In this document: one piece after another, positions 23,203 to 34,261 of the stretch
Position numbering within the stretch: the first letter of the stretch is position 1
Layout of the letters: each line of letters begins with the position of its first letter
Assembly: GCF_001625305.1 (NCBI RefSeq)
Contig: NW_017804032.1
Span: 1,854,941-1,918,940 of the forward strand
Origin: Branchiostoma belcheri
Lineage: Eukaryota > Chordata > Leptocardii > Amphioxiformes > Branchiostomatidae
DNA: 64,000 bases
Direction of reading: 5' to 3'
Made by a program: the position numbers and the translations under genes
The notes under the pieces: model-generated
Database searches by the model: none
What the model was told of the DNA's origin: nothing
What the model saw: the letters and a program-made list of their open reading frames with translations, nothing else

Positions 23203-26036
23203 TCAAACTGTGGTTTCCTTTTCCCCAAACTGAAGATCTATCTCATGACGACATTCTGTAAGTTTCTGTTCCAGTTCCTCAGGTGTCGGTCTGGCCGACG
23301 GCTCTTCCCGCCAACACGACCTCATGACGTCATACAGCCTGTCCGGACATCCCGGCGGCTTTGGCAGACGCTTTCCTACCCTCAGGAACTCTACTAAGTT
23401 CGGATAGGTGAGCCGGACCATCTCCTGATAGTTGGGCTCCTCTCCAAACGCCGCGATCTCCCACAGCAGCACGCCGAACGACCACGTGTCGGACTCGCAC
23501 GTGAACTTACGACATTTCAGTGACTCCAGAGCAATCCACTTCAGAGGCAGGAGCTCTTCAGCTCCTATGTTAGCTGAAATGGTGCTGTACACGTCACGGG
23601 CCAGGCCGAAGTCGGTAAGTTTAGCAACGTCATCTACATTGATGAGAACGTTCCGAGCGGCCACGTCACCGTGAGCGATAGGAAGGCGTCGGAGCTCCTC
23701 CAGGGCACGTGACATGTGGACAGCATAGCGCAGAACATTGCTGAGGAGAAGAACGCGATTCAAGCGTCGACGTTCGGTTTGTTGCTTCAATCGTTTTAGA
23801 TGTTGCAAAAGATCACCACTGGCATATTCCAGGAGAACACACTTTGGCCTGGACTTCGTGATGACCCCAAACAGCCGGACAATGTTGGAGACTCCGTTAT
23901 TGTGTTCTTGGTTTTCGTGAACAGCTATGAGTGCGGCAACTTCTCGACAGAACGCTTGATAGTACTGTTTATCCTCCCCACGCACGGACTTAACAGCTAC
24001 AGTCACTTCAGCGTTGTCAATGCGGAGATGGCCCTTTCTGATATGTGCAAACGTACCGAGCCCGATCAGCTGACCTAGAGTCAGATCCTTGGCCTCCCTT
24101 TCCCATCGGTTGAGCCAGCCGGGTTGTAGACTCTGTGCTAAGTTTTCTTCCATGATACTAGTCAGTTCGAGTAGAGCCTGTGCCTCCTCTAAGCCCTCTT
24201 CTTTTTCACCTGAGTAGCCCTCTTCCACATACAAAGCACCACCAACACTACCGACACAAACAGGACCAGTAAAAGTGGTACAGAGATTTGCAGCGGCAGT
24301 TGGAAACTGTCGGTTTGGATGACCTCGCACCACTGCCCAGTCCAGGGCGCCTCGCACGTACAGTTTCCGTCCACGTGGTGACATGTGGCGTTGTTCTTAC
24401 AAGAACACGCATGCTGACAATGATCCCCGTACCGACCACTTGGGCACGGCGTGCTACAATCTACGCCAAACCAACCTTCACCGCAGAAACAATAACCGTT
24501 GATATTGTTGCTGCGGGCCCCATTCTGACATTGGCATTCACTGCTACAGTTCTGTCCAAACGTGCCGTGTGGGCACCAAGTCTCGCACATTGTCCCAACG
24601 TATCCCGGCGGACAGACACAGCCGGCCCACCGTTCACAACTGGCTTCTTCTGGACAGTCGCAGTCGTCTTCGCACAATTCACCCGTCTTCCCGGGAGGAC
24701 AGGCGACTGCCTGAAGCTCGTAACTTGCGACAAAGACCCGTTCGTCTTCTGTAACTACAGTACATGTGTAAGTGCCATTGTGTTCGGACCGGATGCTTTC
24801 TATTCTTACCTGATCTTCTTGAGTCCTCTGTAACCACGTTTTGGTTCCATTTGGAAATCCCCACATCATCCTTTCGACGGCCAGATTGAAAGCTCTGCAT
24901 TCCAGTGTCAACGAACCCTTAATGTGAATCTGTCGCGAGTCGCTAGGAGTCGCTTTGATGGCAACGGTACTGTGAGGTATGTCGCAGACAACACCTTGCC
25001 ATCCAGGCTGACACTTACAGGCCCCGTTCAACCCATGGCAACGGGCTCCGTTTTCACATTCACACTGCTTTTCACACATGACGCCATATTTGGTGGGTGG
25101 GCATCCTTTGGGCTTAGCGTCAAATTCCAGTCGAATAAGATGTGTGACCTCGTAATGCACATAATTATTCCTGACCGGCAAAGACAATTTTAGTTTTGGT
25201 AGGTTGCATTTGAGATTGTACGATTCGCGGGCTTCTAGAGACTGGAGCTTGCGAAAAGAACCGGCTATGTCAAGCCGTGTGGTCAGATAGTCGAAATTCG
25301 AGCCCACGTCACTTGTAAAATCACATTCAGCACTCCCGTCAGTGTTGAGAACTGCGAGTTCAAAGACTGCTGCACCGTCAGGCGAGGAGAAACATTGGAG
25401 ACATTTCCCACGCAACACTCTAGTTGCGGCCTTGTCTATTTCTGCTTCACTTGTGACAGTTGCGGCAAACAGCACACCACAGTTGCTACCGGCGTGGTAA
25501 AATGCGGAGTCAAATAATTTACGAAAAGAACCCCGAATCGTACTTGTGAATGAAAGAATTCCTCTGTTCTTCTCCATAATCTCAAGCGTACCTTCCCCAT
25601 CGAAGACCGGACTGCCAGGCGACTTCCCGTTAGCCAGAACCGGCGTTTCGCAGGTGTCGTTGTAAACAGGCGGGTATCCTTCCACATCCTGGACGCGTAT
25701 ATCCACGCGTCGCTCTTCTACCTCTCCGGCCGACCAAATGACATTGACCGTGAGGTTGTACATCGGACTAACGTCATAATCTAACGGCCGTGCAACTGTG
25801 ATCCTACAGGCGGTTATCATGAACCGGCGGTGCCTGTCTCCCTCGACAATCTCACACTGAACGTCGTCTTCATTCATCTGAGAAGTGGTCAGCACTCCTG
25901 TAACGTTTGTTCCGATAGCTGCATTTTCCGGGACAGTGGCATAGAGAGGAGTTGCTGAACAAGGGACGTTGGAGAACGCCAACAACGTAACGATATTGAC
26001 TAAGCTCTTGAATGTCTGCATCTTGAATGTGGTCAC
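23203..26036 (-). CDS. intronless Tie-like receptor tyrosine kinase, split between two reading frames
   Basis: The N-terminal frame (26036-24189, 615 residues) holds a signal peptide (LVNIVTLLAFSNVPCSA), a cadherin-like domain (about 30-115), a Cys-containing region without a clear family (about 120-300), an EGF/laminin-type module (about 305-345), an Ig-like domain (about 350-445), three more EGF modules (about 446-575) and a membrane helix (582-602, followed by WKR). This frame stops after the juxtamembrane KKKR. The kinase lies in the other frame (from about 24250 to 23203): glycine loop GLGTFAH, VAVK lysine, CREVA glutamate, HGDVAARN catalytic loop, DFGLARD, and WSFGVLLWEI. The usual Arg of HRD is Gly; Asp and Asn are kept. 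No intron can bridge the frames, so one small indel in the A/G-rich juxtamembrane run or an assembly error is likely. EGF and Ig modules recall Tie receptors; orthology is not claimed. Confidence 0.8.
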
Positions 26037-27302
26037 AGGGTGCGACTGCTGAGCTTACACGCAAAACTATAGCTGCTTTGTCTCAAGTAGAAACGTGACA
26101 AAATCAGGACTTTTCTCACGGTATGGAATTGAATGAAATTATTATGACTAATCAATGAAGTCCCCTCGCTCATTTTCCTGGTTTAAAAAGAGGAAGCATT
26201 TGATGAGGTCACACATCCCTTTTTCGTTCCGTTGTTTAAACACGTGAATATTCAATGTATGGCAAGTAAACATTGGACGTGTTCTAAGTACAAGGCACAT
26301 ACCACAGCTAGTGCAGTTGCTTGGTAATATATTGCTATCAATCAATAGTAAGTTGGTAATAAGCCGGCGAACATGCAGCAAGGTTTAGTCGTGCTATAAA
26401 GCTAGTAGCTATCAGGCCACACCAAGTAAATTTTATGGATGACGTCCGCGCGCGCATTGATTTCGGCCTGTTCCTAGAAAAAAAAAACAAGAAATTCCAC
26501 TTCCTGTAACTATGACCAAAGAGTCACGACAGTGCCACAAATCGTCAGATTGACGTGGAACCCGTAACGCGAGAACAGGGCAGAACGACAACTGCTGTTC
26601 CACCTGATTTATTGCTGTTTTGATTACGAATAAAAAATTCCTTGCTTGTTACACTGTATCACCTCATTCAAATTGTGCCCTAACATTTGTCGTCTCTTAG
26701 TATATTTCTTATCTAGGCATCTTGTTTTTTAGGGCCCTTCTTGTTTTTTTTTTCGCCCTCTCGCATTAGATTTAGGGTCTCCAAAGGACGTCATCCATAA
26801 AATTTACTTGGTGTGGCCTCATACAAAATAAGCTGTTTCTCTTTAGACTTTTACTAAGAGTGGTGTTAATGAATAGGATATAACATGTTTATTTGTTGAG
26901 TTTTTAGCGAAAGTGCCCCTGATGATATTTGTTTTGTGAAACAGATGAGATTAAAAAAATACGTAATTACAGGTTGTCACAGTCACCTAGTTATCTGAAT
27001 TCCACATTGCACTAGGCACAAAACATTCCGACATGGAAACTGACATATTTTAATCAAAAAGTTTTGGCAACTCAGAACGTTTACCTAGAAACGTTAGGCA
27101 CGAAATCTACAAACTTAAAAACCTGTTTTGTACATAGTGTCTATCATCATCCATTACCAGAACGTTGGATACAAAAGAAGCTGATATTTTTCTTGATTTC
27201 ACTTGATAAAACGGGAAAGTGGCTAAAAAGCCAGAGTCTCGTCCGAGGCCACAAGCATAATAAGGGAGCTCATTCTGGTGTATAGCTCACAGACATACCA
27301 CC
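26037..27302. other. intergenic between receptor kinase and fibrinogen-domain gene
   Basis: The two genes are transcribed away from each other, so this interval holds both promoters. A complete MITE (26415-26818) occupies the middle. No gene is seen. Confidence 0.5.
26415..26818. mobile_element. complete PIF/Harbinger-like MITE, copy 1
   Basis: Terminal inverted repeats of about 30 bp start GGCCACACCAAGTAAATTTT and end with the complement. They are flanked on both sides by TCA (26412-26414 and 26819-26821). The 3-bp TNA target duplication and short GGCC-starting ends suggest the PIF/Harbinger superfamily. The interior is AT-rich with a GCGCGCGC block and no ORF. Confidence 0.85.
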
Positions 27303-28917
27303 ATGGTTAAGGTAACTTCTTACCCCCGTTTCCTTACATAAGAATGAAGTCTTTAAAAGGATTAGGGATTCTCTCAGACAATTTTACTGGTAGTGAAGAA
27401 ATTATGTTATCATTTTAAGAAACTTAGAGTTAAAATTAAGAATACAACACCATCTTAAAAGAGTTCACTTAGAGTGATCAAAACTTCAGTGAAAAAAGTT
27501 CGGATGATTGTTTTAGAAACTTGGCTACCAGTAGATAAATAAAAGGACGGTAAAAAAATACTATACAGCATGATTTTGTTTAGTTTACACGTGGCAAGTA
27601 ACTGCCTAGCCCTTTTATGTTTTAACTAAAAGAAATGTGCAGAAGCTAAACATAGAGCATAATGTAATTTACAAAATAATACTTGGTGTACCCTTTACCC
27701 TGTGTTATATTTTCAGACTGTCCTGACCTTCGGTCTGGTGACTGCCATCTTGCTTGTAGCTGGCGACGTCACGTTTACTGCTGAAATTCCTCAACCACAA
27801 GTTGATCAAGGTATTATACATATCATAACGTCTATTCTTATTTCCGCCGTGTACCTATAAGTGCTACGTATACATTAATGTGTTATATTCAAAAACTTTT
27901 CAAAAATGTCTTAAGTGGTAGCATACATGTAGCTGTATATGTTTAACTATGTTGGTTAAAGAATGATACCTATAAGCACTTATACATAATATAGTATCAA
28001 TGAATAAGGTTCTGTACAATGTATGTATTAATTTTGTACTGTAAGTTACAGGTACATTTACCTTTATCTGGCGTATATAGTGTAGGTGTGTAATGTGGAT
28101 ATACGCAGTGTTTCCTTTACTGTGCAATCATGAAAAATACAAGGTATGTTCAATGTATTTACTGTATACAGATGAAAGTTTGAACCCTGTGAATGTTGGC
28201 GGCCCGACGGACGACCCAACCCCGGCTGCCGCTACGTTCCAGGACTGTGCAGATCTCTACACTGTACTCTACTGGACCAACACGGTACAGAACGGAGTCT
28301 TCTCCATCAAACCTGAGTCTTCCACCGACCGGTTTGACGTCTACTGTGACATGACTACAAACGGCGGGGGATGGACGGTCATACAGAGGAGGTTTGATGG
28401 GAGACTCAACTTTTACAGACGCTGGGCTGACTACAAAAATGGGTTTGGGAGGGTCGAGGGGGAACACTGGCTTGGACTGGATAAAATTCACAACCTGGTG
28501 TCTCAGAATAGCTACGAGTTGGCTGTAGAGTTGGAGGATTGGGAAGGGAGTGTGAGATATGCTATATATGATACGTTCAGCATTGGGGATGAGGGTACAG
28601 ATTATAGGCGTAACATAGGGGGTTACAGCGGGAATGTTGCTGACTCTATGTCGGCTCATGACGGTATGAAATTCAGCGCTAGAGATGTGGATAACGACAT
28701 CTCCAGTAGTCGTCACTGTGCCCAGTGGTACGGGGGTGGCTGGTGGTATGAAACCTGTGCTCACTCAGCCCTGAATGGTGCGTACTTCCAGCCAGAAGAC
28801 TATCATGGTGCCGACACGGGGAGGGGAATTTACTGGATGAACTGGAAAGGGTGGGACTACTCACTGAAGGCCACCAAGATGATGGTGCGACCTCAAAACT
28901 TTATCCGCAAACTGTAA
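27303..28917 (+). CDS. secreted fibrinogen-related (FReD) protein
   Basis: Three exons (27303-27311, 27717-27810, 28172-28917) encode 282 residues. The start lies in a strong context (ACCACCATGG). The first exon codes only MVK; exon 2 completes a signal peptide (VLTFGLVTAILLVAGDV). A short Pro/Thr linker leads to one fibrinogen C-terminal globe (about 59-280) with its hallmarks: DCADLY, FDVYCDMTTNGGGWTVIQRR, WLGLDKIH, the Ca2+ loop DVDND, CAQWYGGGWWYETC and the WMNWKGWDYSLKATKMMVRP end. Such proteins (ficolin/tachylectin/angiopoietin-like) bind acetylated sugars or receptors and often act in innate immunity. No collagen or coiled-coil region is present. The neighbouring Tie-like kinase makes an angiopoietin-like relation tempting, but that is only inference. 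Confidence 0.9.
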
Positions 28918-30234
28918 CTGAAGTGCGGATGCTTGTTCCATTCAAGCATACTCAAACTTTATCAACATATTGTATCACCTTAGTAAGAGAGGCGTGTTAA
29001 TACTATCTGATTATGTCTCGTTTCAGTGATATTTTGTGTCATACCGTGCGATATGAAGCTAAGGCATCCAATACAATTTCATGTCGGCGAAACAAAAATA
29101 TGAGGAAATTTACCTGATATTGACATTTACTTCCATTTCTTAGCACATTTTCGTAAAGCGTTGGAATTTGAAGCGTTTGAATTAAAAATATAACGCAGAA
29201 ACAAGCTACGCGAGGAGTTCCTTTATTTTTTTTTGTACCAACAACAAACAGATAGAACCAGCCTACGGTGCGAAACAAGCAATTGTTTTCCGTCATTTTT
29301 GCCAGAGATTTTTTGTCACAGATATCAGTATGCTAATATTGGGATAGGTTTGGATAAACTTACCATATGAAAGAAATTGCCCGAAAATTGACTTTGAGAA
29401 TCCAAGTTTTCTGCCCTAAAAACAGTGCCGTCATTTCAACACAGAGTTCAGACTTGTTAACGTGTACGCAAGGCGGGAAACACATGGATTAAAGTGCAAA
29501 GGACGCGGTCACCGGCCATGATATTGACTTTGCACCTTGTGACGGGGATCTACGTCAGCCAAAAGTAAATATAGTTTTCCGCCCACTGTATAGAAAGCTT
29601 TATCTGTATGCTGCAGTTCCGTGTTCTACAGCTTTGTTGACAGTTAGAGCGTTTGTGCGCTCGTCAGTCCGGTCAGAAGAGTAGCGGGTGAAGGAACTGA
29701 ATGAACCGATAGGTGTCGCTGTGTGTGTGTGTGTGTGTGTAGCACTGTATATGTGGGGGAGGGGGCGGAGCTACAGTATAATGTTTAATAAGCTCTCAAA
29801 AATAATTTTCGACCCAATTAAATCAAACATTAGTACAGCAGTTTTTTTAATCACCTTTATTCTCATTGTCTCATCACATGACCACCTCATTAAATTTAGC
29901 TTTGCTACGAGCTTAGCAACAGTTGAACAATAGACCAGGATCGTCTCATATTTCCTGATGGTGGATAAAAGAAATATGTACGTTTAGACTATTTGGTCCA
30001 CTGAAGTTGATGCCTTTAAATCAGATGTTGGGCTAGAAGATATATTATTGCTTTCTGTCAGCAGGGTTTTACTGAAAATCACCAAGGCTGACTGTCAGAG
30101 AAGCCTGGCGGTCAGAAACCATTACAATCATCCATCCCAACATCTTTACTCAGAGATCAAGGTATCTCTCTACACCTCTACACGAGAGTACACTCTACGC
30201 GAGAGTACTTTAGAATGAAGGCTAGGATGCAGAC
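28918..30234. other. intergenic, no gene seen
   Basis: This separates convergently transcribed genes (FReD + and six-EF gene -). A short (GT)n run near 29718-29740 and A/T-rich sequence are the only visible features. Both 3' UTRs must lie here. Confidence 0.5.
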
Positions 30235-33200
30235 TCAGGCTTGTTGCTGCTGAGGAGAAATGAACTTGCAGAACTCGTCAAAAGACACCTTGCGATCCGG
30301 CCCTCCGATTTGAGTGATCACGTCCTCCAGAGCGTCGTCTGGCATGGGGCCTGCACCCGCCATCTCCAGGAGCTTCTTCAGCTCGTCTTTTTCCAGATTC
30401 CCGCTTCCGTCCTGAGGAACAACATCAGGGGTACTGCATTAGCACGTCAGTAGAGCGTATTACGCCTGTGCGATATGTGCATAGCACATGCTAAGAACGT
30501 ATTGTTTAAGGTTGTGTTGGAATAGTAGTGTGTCAAAAAAGACATGAAACGGACAAAATTCAAATTCTGATGCAACGTTGACCAAACATCCATTTGAAAA
30601 AGTGGTTTGGCTCATGCAGGCAAAGTACGTTTTCTGACATGCTGGTAGCATCCAAAAAGCAATGCTTGCACTCACGTGACTGCGACCGTAATCACGTGAG
30701 TCCTCCATACTGGATGGTTAAACTCTGAAGTCGCGTAAATTGGAATTTGTAGTAACCGCCATCATGCCGAAAATTACTATTTTAATAACATAGGTACATC
30801 ATCCTAAAACTTTATTGGTTGATAATTATTGGGCAATAACTTACGGTATCCATTTGTTCGAAGGCCTGCCTGAGGGCATCAACAGGGGGCGGCATCGACA
30901 TGATGAACGCCACGAACTCGTTGAAGTCGAGAGACCCCTTACCGTCCTTGTCGATCCTTGCAAAGACAACCTGCATAGAAAATATACAAAATCAACAATG
31001 GACAACGTAACGACACATGTCATTTTATCCCAATAATCTGATTTATGTAGATGAACTCAGCTTGGCTATCTTTTAAAGACATTTTCTGTTCTTTGGAGGA
31101 ATAGTTCATTGCGCAGGGGGTTTTTAACACTGTGCCACCATAATAGACATGATGTCATAAAAAAGACCTGAATTACTACTTACGTCTATCATTTGCTGAT
31201 TGGGGGGTTGCTTTCCGGCTTGAGTCAGGGCTTTGGCCAGCTCAGCCTTGCTGATAGTTCCGTCACCACTGGTGTCGAACGCTTGGAAGACTTCCCTCAA
31301 CTGTTCCTCCATTTTGTCTGGGTTATTCTACAAGACAATATATGAAATGTTTAAGTATTGCATAGAGTGTGAACAATGTATGAAATGTTTAAGTATTGCA
31401 TACAGTGTCCCTTTGTCTCATTTGGACTTCTAGCGTCAACAGCTGTTCCAGTGTAATTCTCCTACTCATACAACCAGTCCTTAGCCCTGTTAACAGACAA
31501 GGACACATAATTTTGTCACTGTAGTAAACGATCATGTATGACACTGCAAAACGAGTACTCGAATGTGGCTTGGACTGTTACTAGTTCAATAGTCTTCGAG
31601 CCGCATGGACGAAGTATGGTGGAAATTCCATAGGTCCAACGGTATGTTATCCCACATGATTTGAAAAGGAGGTGTGTAAGATCATTGTAGACAACACAGT
31701 TTGCCTTCAAGCGCGTAAACTGCAGCAGACCTTATGTAATTGAAAGTTAATTATCGAATTCCCTTCGACCTTGAAAAGCTGGGGAGTGGGGGGTAGTAAG
31801 AAACAGAGAAGTTATAGTGTTGTGGAATAAAAGTAGCTAAATCAAAATCAAACGAGACAGTCATGCGGTTTTAGCTGTTTCCCACGTAAGGGGCGTGGCA
31901 GATTTGCTTCATAGCGTTCTGGGCGTTGCCAAGATGACTCACTCATGTATGGCCACATGTGCACTATGACCTATAGCCTCACTTCAAGCATACTGAGACT
32001 AGAAATGGTGAATAAGCGAAGACAGATTAACTGAAATATGTTACACCAGGTGTTTGTTGGAGGTATACGATTTTGCATTTGATCTCCACTTTGCTAATAT
32101 TATTTTGTCAACAGAAAAGGAAAAAAGATTACCCACACATAGGTACTAGTATACGTACTCAGAAGTTAGAATTTTTTTTATTCCAACATGTAATCCCCAG
32201 ACGTGGTGACGACACACTCAAGTTTTTTTTCAACTTATATTAATGCCGCCACCAACACAGGGTACAAATACATGACAGGACAATACTCATTTACACCTGA
32301 GCCAAGTGAGAAAAGTCGTGTGAAGTGCCTTTCCCAAGGGCACAAGATCGGTGGCATGTCAGGACTCGAACCCGGGACTCTTAGTTCCGAGTCGCGCACT
32401 CTGCCGCCCGGCGCCACACGACCTCACTTTTTTGTTTTACATGCATTTTGCTAACATTGTCCTTGTCTGTTAGTAACTCAGGTTTTGAGTCGAGTAATCT
32501 GTTCAACAATCAATGCATGTGGGCAATGTCACGCCCACCGTACTGAGAAAATTGTCTAAAAACCGTTGTTTTTTCCACTACCTTCGTCGCTAGTTCATTT
32601 GTGACAAAGTCAAGATATCCTTGTCTCAAATAATAAGGTGTCTCTTGTACAATTTCTAGATCTTACCTTCTGTTTCTGTAGAACACAGACGGGGCGACTT
32701 GTCTGCTACTTGGCGCTGTCTCAAGTGAGTTAAGATAACTGGCACAACCAGTTTTAGCAGCCGATACTTAAAAGTCACCTTCATTTGCGAGCAAATGCAA
32801 CATGATCTCCACCATTAGTCATCGACAATTCTAAAAACCAAGTATAGGCGTGGTGGTGGTGTCTTGGCACTGTACAGTGCCTCCTCGATTTTTATCGTAA
32901 CTACTATCGTATACAAGAAGTGAATACCGCGAATTCATACTCAAAACATTTAATAGGTATTTTTGGTAGGGGCAGAAGAACAGACTCTTGTCGTCTGGCA
33001 CCCCTAGTATTTTCATTGACATGTGCACTTTTCTGATCCCGTCAGCGAAACGTCCCGCCGAGACCGTGGCAGGATGGGTGTGTCGGAGTAACCTTTAGAG
33101 GCAGGGATTATCTTCACCCCACTGCACACGGCATGTCTGGTTAGACTTGTCGGCAGACAGTCTTGCCAAAAATCCAAGTTATGGAGTTTAACTGATATAG

Positions 33201-34261
33201 ATAAGCTCTCGGTCTAATTGGATTGGTTTACGGAACATGTACAACACAAAAAAGCGACACATTACTGAATGGCTTGAAAGATATTTTAGTAAGGAAAAAA
33301 CTTTTAGGATTTTAAAGACTGTGCATGCGGCCCCATGAATTAACCGATACCAGATGGCATTCATATTTTTGATGGATACATAAAGTTGACTATTACCTTA
33401 ATCTTATATGGAGACCATAGTTAATCTGACGGATAACTTTAATTGTGTAAGACTAGCTGTCCCGGGTTCTTGGACCGTGCCCGTGCCCTAGAGGATGTAG
33501 GCCCCCTCATTTACGAGGAATTTTTGGTGTCTGGCCAAGTGTAACATCCAGGGCAAGTCCATACATGGTCAAGGGTAGACAATATTCACCTTCTGACAGG
33601 CCGTAAACGTTCTTCTATTTGCAGAAAGCTGATGTCAGTTAGCAATCACGTGATCGCTAACAGACCATCACGTGATTGCTAACAAACCATCGCGTGATTG
33701 CTCAGAGAACATCACGTGATTGATAACAGTCCATCACGTGATTGCTAACAGACCATTGCGTGATTGCTTAGAGAACATCACGTGATTGATAAGTCCATCA
33801 CGTGATTGCTGACAGAACATCACGTGATTGTTAACATAAAAGTGCAGTTTTGCAGATGAAGACACATACGCAGTTACGCACCGTTATGTCTCCACCGTCA
33901 TATCCTTGTTCACTTGGAAGATGCGTTTCGCAAAACTCCATAAACTGAGAGAAGTTTATGCTTCCCGTGTTGTCCTTGTCTAAGATTTTCATAGCTTCCT
34001 AGAAAGATACAACACAAGTAATAATTTCTTTTGTATGACGTTTTATCTACTTTCTCTTTCACACACATCTAGAAGATTATTAATTAATTTCTCCCGCAAA
34101 TTTACATTAAAAGGAATATGCTATTTTTTTTACCCTACCTCAATTTTGTCATCAGGAAGATTGTGGCCCATCTCCTTGAGAGTAGCCTTGAGTTCATCTC
34201 TGGTTATCTGTACTTCTTCACTTCCGCCAAGTATATCAAACAGTTGGTCACCGGCCGCCAT
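30235..34261 (-). CDS. EF-hand protein, best read as a six-EF-hand gene (228 aa)
   Basis: Exons 34261-34139, 33998-33882, 31327-31184, 30970-30845 and 30411-30235 are all phase 0 with GT/AG borders. Exons 1-2 encode one EF pair: a degenerate first loop (FDILGGSEEVQITRDEL) and DKDNTGSINFSQ, whose last position is Q rather than E. Exons 3-5 encode DTSGDGTISKAEL, DKDGKGSLDFNEF, the DTDGSGNLEKDEL loop split by an intron, and a degenerate GGPDRKVSFDEF. Exon 3 has an acceptor (TTGTAG) five in-frame codons (NNPDK) before its own Met at 31312. The downstream part could therefore be a separate 143-residue gene, and exons 1-2 a broken neighbour. The continuous frame and phases favour one protein. Expected role: Ca2+ buffer or sensor in the cytosol. 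Intron 2 holds the E-box array and a SINE. Confidence 0.6.
32170..32430 (-). mobile_element. tRNA-derived SINE, copy in minus orientation
   Basis: Read on the minus strand it starts GGTCGTGTGGCGCCGGGCGG (A box region). It continues with CGGGTTCGAGTCCTGACATG (B box) and a body with CCTTGGGAAAGGCACTTCAC, GGTGGCGGCATTAATATAAG and TTGAGTGTGTCGTCACCACG. It ends in an A-rich tail near 32170. The same body is seen at 46155 and 36085. It lies in intron 2 of the six-EF gene. Confidence 0.8.
33641..33840. repeat. nine 22-bp repeats, each centred on CACGTG or a one- or two-base variant
   Basis: Cores start at 33647, 33669, 33691, 33713, 33735, 33757, 33779, 33799 and 33821. Spacings are 22 bp except one of 20. 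Seven cores are CACGTG, mostly within ATCACGTGAT. The third (CGCGTG) and the sixth (TGCGTG) differ. Spacer variants (GCTAACA, GCTCAGAGAA, GATAACAGT) recur every third unit, so the array grew as a 66-bp higher-order repeat. It lies in intron 2 of the six-EF gene, about 40 bp downstream of exon 2. The core is the consensus for bHLH-zip factors such as USF, MITF/TFE and MYC/MAX. Confidence 0.95.

Noticed and set aside
24189-24260. Programmed frameshifting in the receptor kinase
   Set aside because: No classical slippery heptamer followed by a stable structure could be pointed to; an indel or sequence error is simpler.
24288-24833. 181-codon + strand ORF inside the receptor kinase
   Set aside because: Shadow frame of the EGF-rich coding sequence on the other strand.
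33641-33840. CRISPR-like regularly spaced repeats
   Set aside because: Units are contiguous 22-mers without unique spacers and lie in an intron of an animal gene; they are a tandem E-box array.
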